Below are positions 7,951 to 15,637 of a stretch of 49,863 nucleotides of DNA, piece after piece (the first letter of the stretch is position 1; every line of letters begins with the position of its first letter). The stretch lies in assembly GCA_002010975.1 (NCBI GenBank), contig MTLU01000001.1:1-49863 (forward strand). Direction: 5' to 3'. The translations under genes were made by a program, and so were the position numbers. Below the pieces are notes generated by a model, which was given only the letters and a program-made list of their open reading frames with translations, did no database searches and had not been told where the DNA came from. Source of the stretch: Candidatus Bathyarchaeota archaeon JdFR-07. Lineage in GTDB: Archaea; Thermoproteota; Bathyarchaeia; Bathyarchaeales; Bathycorpusculaceae.

Positions 7951-8963
7951 TTCTTTATTTTCTCCGTTGATTCTTTAAAATGTGGGAATACTTGTGTAGC
8001 TATCATGTTAATAGATTTTCGCATATTCGGACCTATAGGTGAACCAGCAACTACTTGGTTAACACCTACTTTAACAAGTTTATTGATTTTCTCTACGCAT
8101 TTTTCTGGGTTTCCACAAATAGAAAACGTTTCTACCATATGTTCGTCAACTAGAGAGAATGCTTCTTTCCATTTGCCATGGACTATAGATTCGCGAATTC
8201 TATAAGCCTGTTCCATAGAAATTCTATGTTTTTCTAATATTATGCTTGGTGAACCAGCAACTATGTATGCTACAACGGGGAGCACAGCTTTTAATGCTTT
8301 TTCATAAGTAGAGGCTATAGAAAAAGAGGTGTAAGCACTAATCTCTAAATCGCTGGTTTTTTTACTCGCCCTTTCTGCCCCTTCTCGAATGAATTTTACA
8401 GCATTTTCTACGTCTTGTGGGTGTGAAGCATTTATTAGTACACCGTCCCCGATTTCTGCCGCCAGAGCTAACATCTTTGGACCTTGAGCTCCAATGAAAA
8501 TTGGAACCTGATTAGCCACTTTAAAGTTCAGTTTAGCTCCTGAAACTTTGAAAATTTTCCCTTCCATTTCCACAGTTTTCCCAGAAACAAATTCGCGGAT
8601 AATTCTTACAGATTCTCTTATAGTGCCTAAGGGTTTTTTAGGTTCTACATTGACTATCTGTAGCGTTGTTTTATCTCCAACACCAAGGCCGCATACAACT
8701 CTTCCTGGGGCTATTTCGTTAAGAGTAGCCACAGCTTGAGCCGTAACCACGGGATGCGACAGATATGGATTGGTAACTCCTGGGCCGAATTTTATTCTTT
8801 CAGTATAGGCTGATATTATGGCGAGGGAGACGTACACATTTCTATTATTAAAATGGTCCGTAATCCAAAGGTAATCGAATCCGATTTTTTCGGCTTGTAT
8901 TGCATAAAAGGTGGTTTTCCAGTAAAGGTCTCTCGGGACAAATTCTATTCCAAATTCGATCAT
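7947..8963 (-). CDS. mer: F420-dependent methylene-H4MPT reductase (Mer), luciferase-like
   Basis: This luciferase-like TIM-barrel protein should reduce methylene-tetrahydromethanopterin (or a relative) to the methyl form with F420H2. The 338 residues follow Mer closely, with N-terminal FGIEFVPRD and FDYLWITDHFNNRNVYVSLAIISAYTERIKFGPGVTNPYLSHPVVTA, then CGLGVGDKTT, VPIFIGAQGPKMLALAAEIGDGVLINASHPQD and the C-terminal NQVVAGSPIGPNMRKSI. The NPY segment carries the non-prolyl cis-peptide region used for F420 binding in this family. Other F420-dependent luciferase-like enzymes share the fold, but the repeated Mer signatures and linkage to cofE and CODH/ACS favour Mer. The ATG has GGAGAAA about 8 bases upstream. 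It is the first gene of the C1 string. Confidence 0.92.
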   Translation of the reverse strand: MIEFGIEFVPRDLYWKTTFYAIQAEKIGFDYLWITDHFNNRNVYVSLAIISAYTERIKFGPGVTNPYLSHPVVTAQAVATLNEIAPGRVVCGLGVGDKTTLQIVNVEPKKPLGTIRESVRIIREFVSGKTVEMEGKIFKVSGAKLNFKVANQVPIFIGAQGPKMLALAAEIGDGVLINASHPQDVENAVKFIREGAERASKKTSDLEISAYTSFSIASTYEKALKAVLPVVAYIVAGSPSIILEKHRISMEQAYRIRESIVHGKWKEAFSLVDEHMVETFSICGNPEKCVEKINKLVKVGVNQVVAGSPIGPNMRKSINMIATQVFPHFKESTEKIKK

Positions 8964-8989
8964 GGAAGTCGTTTCTCCAATCCCTTTAG

Positions 8990-9030
8990 GAATAGTTTTA
9001 TTTTGTTTTAAAATGTTTTATAAAAAAGGG
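8990..9030 (-). promoter_or_regulatory. Probable promoter of the mer-cofE-cooC-cdh string
   Basis: On the minus strand upstream of mer the sequence TTTTTTATAAAAC (around 9013-9025) is a good archaeal TATA box. A start site 25 bases downstream would be near 8993, giving a leader of about 30 bases with the GGAGAAA ribosome-binding site before the mer ATG. The preceding gene on the same strand ends at 9052, so this gap is the natural place for the operon promoter. Confidence 0.5.
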
Positions 9031-9051
9031 AAAATAGAGAATTGTTTAACC

Positions 9052-9342
9052 TTATTTCATTGTTTCTTTCAGCATTACTGCGATTTCATGAACACCTAAT
9101 TCTTCCATAAGATTGATGGTTTTCTCATGTTCCAAAATCATGGCAGCTTCAAGAAGGCGTTGTAGCCCAATTTCAGTGGCGAGCTGATCTCTTTGCCAAT
9201 AATAAAGAATTGTTTTTGCAAGATCACTGGGCATGTTACTGGCGTTGGGAGAGTTTAAAATAATATCTATCAACTTTTCAGAGGCTTCGTTCCATAGGGA
9301 AGTAGGAATTTTCCGTGCTATTTTTTCCATGGCCATTAACAT
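9052..9342 (-). CDS. Small helical protein of unknown function
   Basis: This gene is not recognised. It encodes 96 residues, predicted almost wholly helical (for example KLIDIILNSPNASNMPSDLAKTILYYWQRDQL and LLEAAMILEHEKTINLMEELGVHEIAVMLKETMK), with no cysteines, signal peptide or membrane segment. The ORF opens MLMAMEK, so either the first or the second ATG may be used; both lie after a plausible promoter region. It is divergent from the Lrp regulator at 9605, and the 260-base gap between them contains the GTTTAT repeat cluster, so that regulator may control it. Its position just upstream of mer and its helical composition hint at a regulatory or adaptor role, without further support. Confidence 0.7.
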   Translation of the reverse strand: MLMAMEKIARKIPTSLWNEASEKLIDIILNSPNASNMPSDLAKTILYYWQRDQLATEIGLQRLLEAAMILEHEKTINLMEELGVHEIAVMLKETMK

Positions 9343-9436
9343 AACACTCCAATTGCATATCTACTTTTAATATATACTATAGTTAAAAAATAAGGTTTAT
9401 TGTAATGGAAAACGTCACTGTAATGTTCGAGATAAT

Positions 9437-9510
9437 GCATAAACAATCTAAATTACTTTGTTTATTGTTTGTAAATTATAAACGATTTGATTGTTTATCG
9501 TTGTTTATGC
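9437..9510. promoter_or_regulatory. Operator-like cluster of GTTTAT/ATAAAC half-sites
   Basis: The divergent gap holds several copies of one motif in both directions. ATAAACAATC (9439-9448) is repeated exactly inverted as GATTGTTTAT (9489-9498), and GCATAAACAA (9437-9446) is repeated exactly inverted as TTGTTTATGC (9501-9510). Between them lie TTGTTTATTG and the near-palindrome GTTTGTAAATTATAAAC. This kind of phased inverted array is usual for Lrp/AsnC octamers, and an Lrp gene starts 95 bases downstream. It is a probable autoregulatory site also serving the 96-residue protein gene. Confidence 0.6.
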
Positions 9511-9604
9511 TATATGTTTTTGCATATTAAAAGTCATTAGACGTACGAAAAATGTATAAAGATTAACATATAATTAATTATTTTCAGAATCTGGTGAACA
9601 AAAA

Positions 9605-10054
9605 ATGGCGTTTATCGACATGCTTGATATGAAGATACTTAAGGCGCTTCAAGTGGATGCTAGAAAACCTGTAATCCAAATAGCTAGGGAAGTAGGAGCC
9701 AATGAAGCTACCGTTAGGAGACGCATAAATAAACTCATAGAACAGGGTATCATTGAGAGATTTACTGTGGTTTTGGATTATCACAAACTTGGACGTATTA
9801 TAAAAGCTTTCATTGGACTTAAAGTACAGCCAGCTAAACTTAAAGAAATTGTTGATCACCTTTCGAGACATCCTGACATCCAAGTACTATATCGGACAAG
9901 CGGAGATACAGATATATTTGCTGAAGTTATCTTTGAAAAAATGGAGGATCTGAAAGAATTTCTTGAAAAAGAATTAGGAATAGATGGAATTTTAGGAACA
10001 ATAGTCACTATTGTTATTGGACCCTATAAAAAGTGCCCATGGACAGGACTTTAA
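9605..10054 (+). CDS. Lrp/AsnC family transcriptional regulator
   Basis: This is a full-length Lrp-type regulator of 149 residues. Residues 1-50 form the helix-turn-helix (MLDMKILKALQVDARKPVIQIAREVGANEATVRRRINKLIEQGIIERF), and residues 60-145 the RAM ligand-binding domain (AFIGLKVQPAKLKEIVDHL, VLYRTSGDTDIFAEVIFEKMEDLKEFLEKEL, IVTIVIGPYKKCPW). These proteins bind DNA as dimers to octamers, with amino acids or related metabolites as effectors. Upstream is an array of inverted GTTTAT motifs that could be its operator. It converges on the flavoprotein gene, overlapping its stop by 4 bases. A link to the stand-alone RAM proteins of the mer operon is possible through mixed oligomers. Confidence 0.93.
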   Translation: MAFIDMLDMKILKALQVDARKPVIQIAREVGANEATVRRRINKLIEQGIIERFTVVLDYHKLGRIIKAFIGLKVQPAKLKEIVDHLSRHPDIQVLYRTSGDTDIFAEVIFEKMEDLKEFLEKELGIDGILGTIVTIVIGPYKKCPWTGL

Positions 10055-12153
10055 AGTCTCTGAAGTTGACCCGCATCTATTTCTTTCAGATGAGACGCAA
10101 AATTTGCAGCGATTCTGATGATCGCGTCCTTTTCCGCAGCGGATGCTTTTCCCATATGTAGTTTTTCAGGATTTATTCCAACGGCTTTAAGCCAAATTTT
10201 CGTTTCTTTTATTCTTTTGGCAGTGGTTAGAGCTCCAAAACCGTAATGGCAGTCATTTTCTGAACAGCCTATAATTAGTACACCGTCAGCTCCAGTTTGG
10301 AATGCTTGAAGTATGTGATAAGGGTCAACTCTGCCAGTGCACTTAACTGGAATTATCTGAAAGCCTGCTTTTTCTTTAAGCTGGTTTATATCTTCACGGT
10401 GAGACCAGTTGCATATAAAGGCAACAATACGGGGTTCATTGTCTCTCCAGATTTTTTTTGCTTCCATTACTAAATTGGAGAGTTTCTCATTTGTGAAGTT
10501 AGTCATAGAAATTGCTAAAGCCGGGCATTCAACCGCACAGGTTCCACATCCCTTGCACAAATTTTGATTGACTTTAGCCACGAATTTTTCAACTTTTATG
10601 GCTCCAAACTCGCATATTTTTTCGCAGTTGGCGCAGGCAATGCATTTATCTTCATCCACTATAACATCATCAGGTTCACATAACTCTTCCATTTCTAAGC
10701 ATTGCACACATGGGGCACAGAAGAAACATCTATATGCTTCCCTTATACCCGTCTCTACATCATAACCAAGTTCTACTTCTTGAAAGTTAGTAGAACGTTC
10801 AGAAGCTGCTAGAACTGGCATTAACTGTCTGGGTCTTTTTTCAAAAACTTCTTCGCTTGGAACCCAAGTAGTTTCTGGTATTTCCTTTTCTCTTCCAGCT
10901 TTTAGGTCCATTCCTCTTAGGTAACGATTTATGGAAACTGCTGCCTTTTTACCAGCCGCAATGGCATCTATAACTGATGCGGGTCCTGTGACAACATCTC
11001 CGCCAGCAAAAACTCCCGGCATTTTTGTCTCTAGCGTGAGGGGATCAACGATTATTGTGTTCCTTTTAGAAATTTCAATTGTTTTTGGTAAGAAGGAAAC
11101 ATCTGGTTTTTCTCCTATTGCCAATATGGCTGTATTAACCTGAACCAAGAACTCAGAACCTTCGATGGGAATTGGCCGTCTTCTGCCACTTTCATCTGGT
11201 GGACCCAATCTCATTTTAAGACATTCTACTGCGACTAATTTTCCATTGTCGCCAATGAACCTTTTCGGTGAAGCTAGAAAAAGGAACTTTACTCCTTCGG
11301 CCTTCGCTTCTTCAACTTCTTTATGATGCGCTGGCATCTCCATTTCTGATCGTCTATAGATTATTGTTACTTCATCCACTCCTAGGCGTTTTGCTGTTCT
11401 GGCTGAGTCGATGGCAACGTTCCCTCCTCCTATAACAGCTACTTTTTCTCCCAGTTCAATCTTTTCTCCAGCATTAACTTTTTTTAGAAATTCGATAGAG
11501 TGAAGCACTCCGTGAAGGTTTTCTCCTTCGCAATTAAGATTTAGGCTTTTTGGGGCGCCTGTAGCTATAAAAATAGCTTTATAACCTGCATCAGATAGAC
11601 TTTCTATAGTGAAATCTTTACCAAGGGCAGAGTTCGTTTTTATTTCTACACCTAAATCCATAATATACTGTAACTCTGCGTCAAGCACATCTTTGGGCAA
11701 ACGATACGAAGGAATACATTCTCGAAGCATACCTCCAGCTTTAGAAGATTTTTCAAAAATGGTTACTGGATAGCCTATTCTAACGAGCTCGTAAGCTGCG
11801 GCAATTCCTGCTGGACCAGAACCAATTATCGCTATTTTTTCTTTATATTTTCTTGGTGCTGGTTTTGGCTTTTCATATTTTCCGTCTTTAAGCTCATAGT
11901 CTGCTACAAGTCTTTTTAATGCTCGGATGCTTAGAGCCTCGTCAATGTCTTTTCTTGTGCAAACATCTTCACAGGGGCTGAAGCATACTCTTCCACAAAC
12001 GGCTGGAAGGGGAATATCTTTTCTTATAATTTCTAAGGCTTCTTTCAGTTTTCCTTGACTTATTAAAGCTATATAGGCTTGGATGTTGATGTGGGCGGGG
12101 CAAGCTTTACGACAAGGAGGATAGCATTCTTCAGCATTTTTAACGGATGTCAT
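10051..12153 (-). CDS. GltD/HdrA-like FAD-NAD(P) iron-sulfur oxidoreductase with MvhD domain
   Basis: This is a multi-domain electron-transfer flavoprotein of about 700 residues. In order it has a GltD-type Cys-rich N-terminus (CYPPCRKACPAHINIQAYI, CGRVCFSPCEDVC), an FAD-binding fold (AIIGSGPAGIAAAYELV), an NAD(P)-binding fold (VAVIGGGNVAIDSARTAKRLG), a second FAD segment (MPGVFAGGDVVTGPASVIDAIAAGKKAA), a Cys cluster (CFFCAPCVQC), two 4Fe-4S motifs (CIACANCEKIC, CKGCGTCAVEC) and a C-terminal MvhD/FlpD-like domain (KCTGRVDPYHILQAFQTGADGVLIIGCSENDCHYG). I chose the ATG at 12153, preceded by AGAGGCTC, over the ORF start at 12258 because the extra 35 residues are hydrophobic and unlike the family. 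It is divergent from the MetV-MetF fusion and probably delivers its electrons, perhaps with bifurcation. Confidence 0.87.
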   Translation of the reverse strand: MTSVKNAEECYPPCRKACPAHINIQAYIALISQGKLKEALEIIRKDIPLPAVCGRVCFSPCEDVCTRKDIDEALSIRALKRLVADYELKDGKYEKPKPAPRKYKEKIAIIGSGPAGIAAAYELVRIGYPVTIFEKSSKAGGMLRECIPSYRLPKDVLDAELQYIMDLGVEIKTNSALGKDFTIESLSDAGYKAIFIATGAPKSLNLNCEGENLHGVLHSIEFLKKVNAGEKIELGEKVAVIGGGNVAIDSARTAKRLGVDEVTIIYRRSEMEMPAHHKEVEEAKAEGVKFLFLASPKRFIGDNGKLVAVECLKMRLGPPDESGRRRPIPIEGSEFLVQVNTAILAIGEKPDVSFLPKTIEISKRNTIIVDPLTLETKMPGVFAGGDVVTGPASVIDAIAAGKKAAVSINRYLRGMDLKAGREKEIPETTWVPSEEVFEKRPRQLMPVLAASERSTNFQEVELGYDVETGIREAYRCFFCAPCVQCLEMEELCEPDDVIVDEDKCIACANCEKICEFGAIKVEKFVAKVNQNLCKGCGTCAVECPALAISMTNFTNEKLSNLVMEAKKIWRDNEPRIVAFICNWSHREDINQLKEKAGFQIIPVKCTGRVDPYHILQAFQTGADGVLIIGCSENDCHYGFGALTTAKRIKETKIWLKAVGINPEKLHMGKASAAEKDAIIRIAANFASHLKEIDAGQLQRL

Positions 12154-12314
12154 TCTTGAGCCTCTAATTTTTATGCTCAACTGGGTGAAGAGGGTAAAAG
12201 GAATACATAGCGAGAATATTAAACTTACGTTATAAACAACCGCCATCTTATAGAGCAATTCTTATATTTTCCGTTTTGGCTCATATGTGCTTCTTCAAGG
12301 AGGCAAGTTCATAC

Positions 12315-13937
12315 TTGATAATAGTACAACAGAAACCGTTAGAAGAAATTTTTGAAATGACTAAAGATTTTCAAAAGATTCTGGTAGCTGGTTGTGATGG
12401 ATGTGCTGCTATAATCCAAGTTGGAGGAGAAAAACAAGCTGAAATACTGAAGATGCTACTGGAAATGAATAGAAAACTAAAAGGCAATGATGGGTTAAAG
12501 GTCAAAGCGTTTTCGGTTTTAAGGCAATGTGATAGACAAATAGTCGCCAGTTCCCTTCGTGCCTTAGTAGAGGATTATGATGCGGTTGTCAGTTTGGCTT
12601 GTGGTGTAGGTGTGCAAACAATTGCCGAGTTATACCCAAATATGCCTGTTATACCAGCCAATAATACTGAATTTATCGGAATGCATGACTTAAAGGAGGA
12701 CAAGTTTTATGAAATGTGTAGAGCATGTGGAGATTGTATTCTTTTTGAAACTGGTGGAGTATGCCCAATAACGAGATGCGCTAAAGGCCTTCTTAATGGT
12801 CCTTGCGGAGGCCAAGCCAAAGGAAAGTGTGAGGTTGGTGGCTGGAAGAAGGATTGTGCTTGGGTACTTATTTACAATCGTTTAAAAGAAAGGAATAGAT
12901 TAGATCTTTTCAAAAAATTCAGAATTCCAAGAGATTATAGGATTTCGGAACATCCAAGAGAGATTGGCGGCGAATATGTTTTAGAAAAAAAAGTGGAGAT
13001 CGAAGAGGTAATCACTCAGTGGAAGGGTGAAGCTTATAGTGAGCTTATGAAGCAGATAAAAGAAGGCAAATTTGTTTTTACAGGAGAACTTGAACCTGTA
13101 AAAACAACAAGTCTTCACGAAGTTATCGAAGGCGCTAAAACGTTAAAGGGGCATGTTGTAGCAATCAACATAACTGATAACCCTACAGCTTTCGGATATA
13201 TGAACGCACTTGTCCCCTCATATCTAATTCAAAAAGAGGCTGGGGTTGAAGCTGTTTACCAGATGACTGCTAGGGATAGAAACCGTCTGGCTCTTCTTTC
13301 CGATGTTCTGGCAGCAGGCACTTTAGGAATAAAGAACATTTTAGTTTTGACTGGCGATTATACAACTGTGGGTGATACGCCTCAATCAAAACCTGTATTT
13401 GATCTTGATTCTGCAACTTTTACGTATATGCTTAGGAAAGTAATAGATGAGGGTGTGGATCTGTCTGGAAATAAAATAGAGAATCCTCCAAAGATGAACA
13501 TAGGGATTGCTGCAGCGCCTAATGCGGATCCTTTAGAACCGGAAATCCTTAAGATTGAGAGAAAAGTGAAGCTTGGAGTCGATTTCATCCAAACACAATG
13601 TGTTTACAGCGTAGAGCAGGCTAAACGTTTTCTAGAAGCAGCATCCTACCTTAAAACTCCGATTCTGATTGGTATTGCACCTTTTAAATCTCGAGCTATG
13701 ATGGACTGGATGATAAAATTTGTTCCAGGGATAAAGGTTCCTGAGGAAGTTGAGCAGCGTCTTCGGAGAGCTAGAGAGAAAGGCAAGGAGGCTTTTCAGG
13801 AAGAGAACATCGAAATTTTTGGTGAGATAATTAGGGAGATTCGAAAGACAACTAATGCTGCGGGGATTCACATGATGGCTATAGGTTTTGAATGGATTGT
13901 ACCGAAAATAATTGAAAGAAGTGGCATAATATCTTAA
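12315..13937 (+). CDS. MetV-MetF fusion: methylenetetrahydrofolate reductase-type protein
   Basis: The first about 210 residues are the MetV/MTHFR_C module (VAGCDGCAAII, then CRACGDCILFETGGVCPITRCAKGLLNGPCGGQAKGKCEV), with Cys ligands for zinc or Fe-S. The remaining about 310 residues are a MetF-type TIM barrel (FVFTGELEPVKTTSLHEVIEGAKTL, YQMTARDRNRLALLSDVLAAGTLGIKNILVLTGDY, GVDFIQTQCVYSVEQAKRFLEAA). In acetogenic bacteria MetV and MetF are separate subunits that reduce methylene-tetrahydrofolate with help from flavoproteins; here they are one chain. I place the start at the TTG 11 bases after AAGGAGG; the track's ATG at 12276 lies upstream of that ribosome-binding site. It is divergent from the MvhD-containing flavoprotein, its likely electron donor. 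Confidence 0.87.
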   Translation: MIIVQQKPLEEIFEMTKDFQKILVAGCDGCAAIIQVGGEKQAEILKMLLEMNRKLKGNDGLKVKAFSVLRQCDRQIVASSLRALVEDYDAVVSLACGVGVQTIAELYPNMPVIPANNTEFIGMHDLKEDKFYEMCRACGDCILFETGGVCPITRCAKGLLNGPCGGQAKGKCEVGGWKKDCAWVLIYNRLKERNRLDLFKKFRIPRDYRISEHPREIGGEYVLEKKVEIEEVITQWKGEAYSELMKQIKEGKFVFTGELEPVKTTSLHEVIEGAKTLKGHVVAINITDNPTAFGYMNALVPSYLIQKEAGVEAVYQMTARDRNRLALLSDVLAAGTLGIKNILVLTGDYTTVGDTPQSKPVFDLDSATFTYMLRKVIDEGVDLSGNKIENPPKMNIGIAAAPNADPLEPEILKIERKVKLGVDFIQTQCVYSVEQAKRFLEAASYLKTPILIGIAPFKSRAMMDWMIKFVPGIKVPEEVEQRLRRAREKGKEAFQEENIEIFGEIIREIRKTTNAAGIHMMAIGFEWIVPKIIERSGIIS

Positions 13938-13940
13938 TTC

Positions 13941-14474
13941 TTAAAATTCCATGCTTTCTTTTTTGGTTGCTATAAAAACATTTACACCTTTAATTTTTGA
14001 CGGATGTTTTTCAAATTTGAAGCCAAACATCCCTTCAAAATAACCTCTTAAATACGGTGTAGGGAGAGGACAAGATTCTATTTTTATTTCGTTTTTTACA
14101 CGAGAAAATCTACCCCATCCCATAATTTCTAACTCTCTAAGCACTATAGACCAGTTCTGCGGGTCAGAAAAATCTACATCTTTGAAAAAGGGATTTGTAA
14201 GTTTTCTTTTGAAGGCTGTAGCTTTTGCGGCGTTGAGTATTTTCTGGTTTGATAATCCATGAAACAGATCGGATATCATGGTCGTATCCATTAAGATGAC
14301 TCTGCCTCCTCCCATGCGGTATGTATATGGAAGCCAATCATGCATGGCGAGTCTCCTATAAAACTCTAAGGCTGTGGTTAGAGCTTCTTCTTTACTTTTA
14401 ATAAATTTAGATTTTTCAAGAAAAGTAAGATAGTTATACAGATTGTCTGGAATTGTTAAGACGATTTCTTTCAA
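13941..14474 (-). CDS. Uncharacterised protein with ribbon-helix-helix-like N-terminus
   Basis: Not recognised beyond its first part. Residues 1-40 (MKEIVLTIPDNLYNYLTFLEKSKFIKSKEEALTTALEFYRRL) follow the strand-helix-helix pattern of ribbon-helix-helix DNA-binding proteins. The rest, about 135 residues, is a mixed alpha-beta domain with RMGGGRVILMDTTMISDLF, WSIVLRELEIMGWGRFSRVKNE and PTPYLRGYFEGMFGFKF. This second part is loosely like archaeal sensor or V4R-type domains, but I would not assign it. A single Cys is present and no membrane segment. The gene converges on metVF (4 bases between stops) and is divergent from the FrhB-like gene, so it may regulate that gene. Confidence 0.75.
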   Translation of the reverse strand: MKEIVLTIPDNLYNYLTFLEKSKFIKSKEEALTTALEFYRRLAMHDWLPYTYRMGGGRVILMDTTMISDLFHGLSNQKILNAAKATAFKRKLTNPFFKDVDFSDPQNWSIVLRELEIMGWGRFSRVKNEIKIESCPLPTPYLRGYFEGMFGFKFEKHPSKIKGVNVFIATKKESMEF

Positions 14475-14562
14475 AGGATTCTTCCTCTTTAAAGCTTTAA
14501 CTTTATTCCAAAACTTTAAAACTTAAACTTATACGTTATTCTTTAAAGGGCGTGTTGAATTC

Positions 14563-15603
14563 ATGGGCTTTGCAAAAATAAGCTATGAGGAATCTCTAGA
14601 AAAGAGTGTTATAGCAACAGGAAAATGTGTGGGTTGTGGCACTTGTGTTGTTGTCTGCCCCTTTGCTTGTTTAGAATATGTTGATGGTAACCCTAAACTG
14701 GTGAAAGAATGCAAAGTTTGCGGCATTTGTGCAGGTGCTTGTCCAAGATATGAATGGTCATGGTCTAAGGCTGAAAATTTTGTTTTTGGTCGAGAGAAAA
14801 AGAATGATGAAAATTTTGGTATATATCGGAAAATGGTGGTTGCTAAGGCGACAGATGATGAGATATTGAAGATCTGTCAAGATGGGGGCGTTGCAACTGC
14901 TTTAGTAGCCTTTGCTTTGGAAGAAGGGTTGATTGATGGTGCAATTCTTTCTGGAAAAAACCGAGAGAAACCCTTCTCTCCGATTCCGAAACTGGCAAAA
15001 AGTAGAGAAGATGTTTTAGAATGTGCTGGAACTAAATACTCTTATTCTCCCAATATTCTTGCAATTACAGATGCTTTAAAGGAGAAAAAGACAAATCTAG
15101 CTTTCGTTGGAACTCCTTGCCAAATCCACGCCATAAGAAAAATGCAAATGGCTGGATTGAAGAAGTATGTTGCCCCGTTAAAGTTTTTGATCGGGCTTAT
15201 GTGTTCTGAAAGCTTCACTTATAAAGGTCTGATGGAGACTCATCTGCAACAAACTTTGGGCATCAACTTACATAAAATAAGGAAAATGAACATTAAAGGT
15301 AAAATGTTGGTAACATTACCTTCAGAGGTTAAGGCTGTCCCCTTAAAGGAAATAAAGAAGTATGTACGAAACAGTTGCAAATTGTGCGATGACTTTAGCT
15401 CTGAGTTGGCTGATATCTCCTTAGGTGGTTTGGGCTTAAATGAGTGGACGTTTGTGATTCTACGTACAGAGACAGGCGAAAAACTTTTTGAATCTGCTCA
15501 AAAAGCTGGGGCTCTAAAAACTAGACCATTAGAGAAGGATGAGTTTGCCTTAAATTTGCTTGTTAAGCTTTCAGCTAAAAAAAGAAAGCAAAAGGTTGAG
15601 TAG
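14563..15603 (+). CDS. Coenzyme F420-reducing FrhB/FdhB-type iron-sulfur flavoprotein
   Basis: The 346-residue protein combines two N-terminal 4Fe-4S motifs (CVGCGTCVVVCPFACL at about residues 22-37 and CKVCGICAGACP at about 48-59) with the FrhB N- and C-terminal domains, which bind FAD and F420. Characteristic segments are CQDGGVATALVAFALEEGLIDGAILSG, AGTKYSYSPNILAITDAL, LAFVGTPCQIHAIRKMQ, FLIGLMCSESF and CKLCDDFSSELADISLGGLG. FrhB-type proteins move electrons between F420 and an iron-sulfur partner such as a hydrogenase, formate dehydrogenase, Fpo or a heterodisulfide reductase-type protein. No hydrogenase gene lies nearby, so the likely partner is the flavoprotein and MetVF cluster or a distant complex. 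The cofD gene follows directly. Confidence 0.92.
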   Translation: MGFAKISYEESLEKSVIATGKCVGCGTCVVVCPFACLEYVDGNPKLVKECKVCGICAGACPRYEWSWSKAENFVFGREKKNDENFGIYRKMVVAKATDDEILKICQDGGVATALVAFALEEGLIDGAILSGKNREKPFSPIPKLAKSREDVLECAGTKYSYSPNILAITDALKEKKTNLAFVGTPCQIHAIRKMQMAGLKKYVAPLKFLIGLMCSESFTYKGLMETHLQQTLGINLHKIRKMNIKGKMLVTLPSEVKAVPLKEIKKYVRNSCKLCDDFSSELADISLGGLGLNEWTFVILRTETGEKLFESAQKAGALKTRPLEKDEFALNLLVKLSAKKRKQKVE

Positions 15604-15637
15604 TTTCAAGCGAATATGTTGTTTTCGAGATGTCTTT

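Noticed and set aside
7947-8963. Generic luciferase-like oxidoreductase in place of Mer
   Set aside because: Multiple Mer-specific segments (FGIEFVPRD, WITDHFNNRNVY, GPGVTNPYLSHP, VAGSPIGP) and the CODH/ACS and cofE context make Mer the better call.
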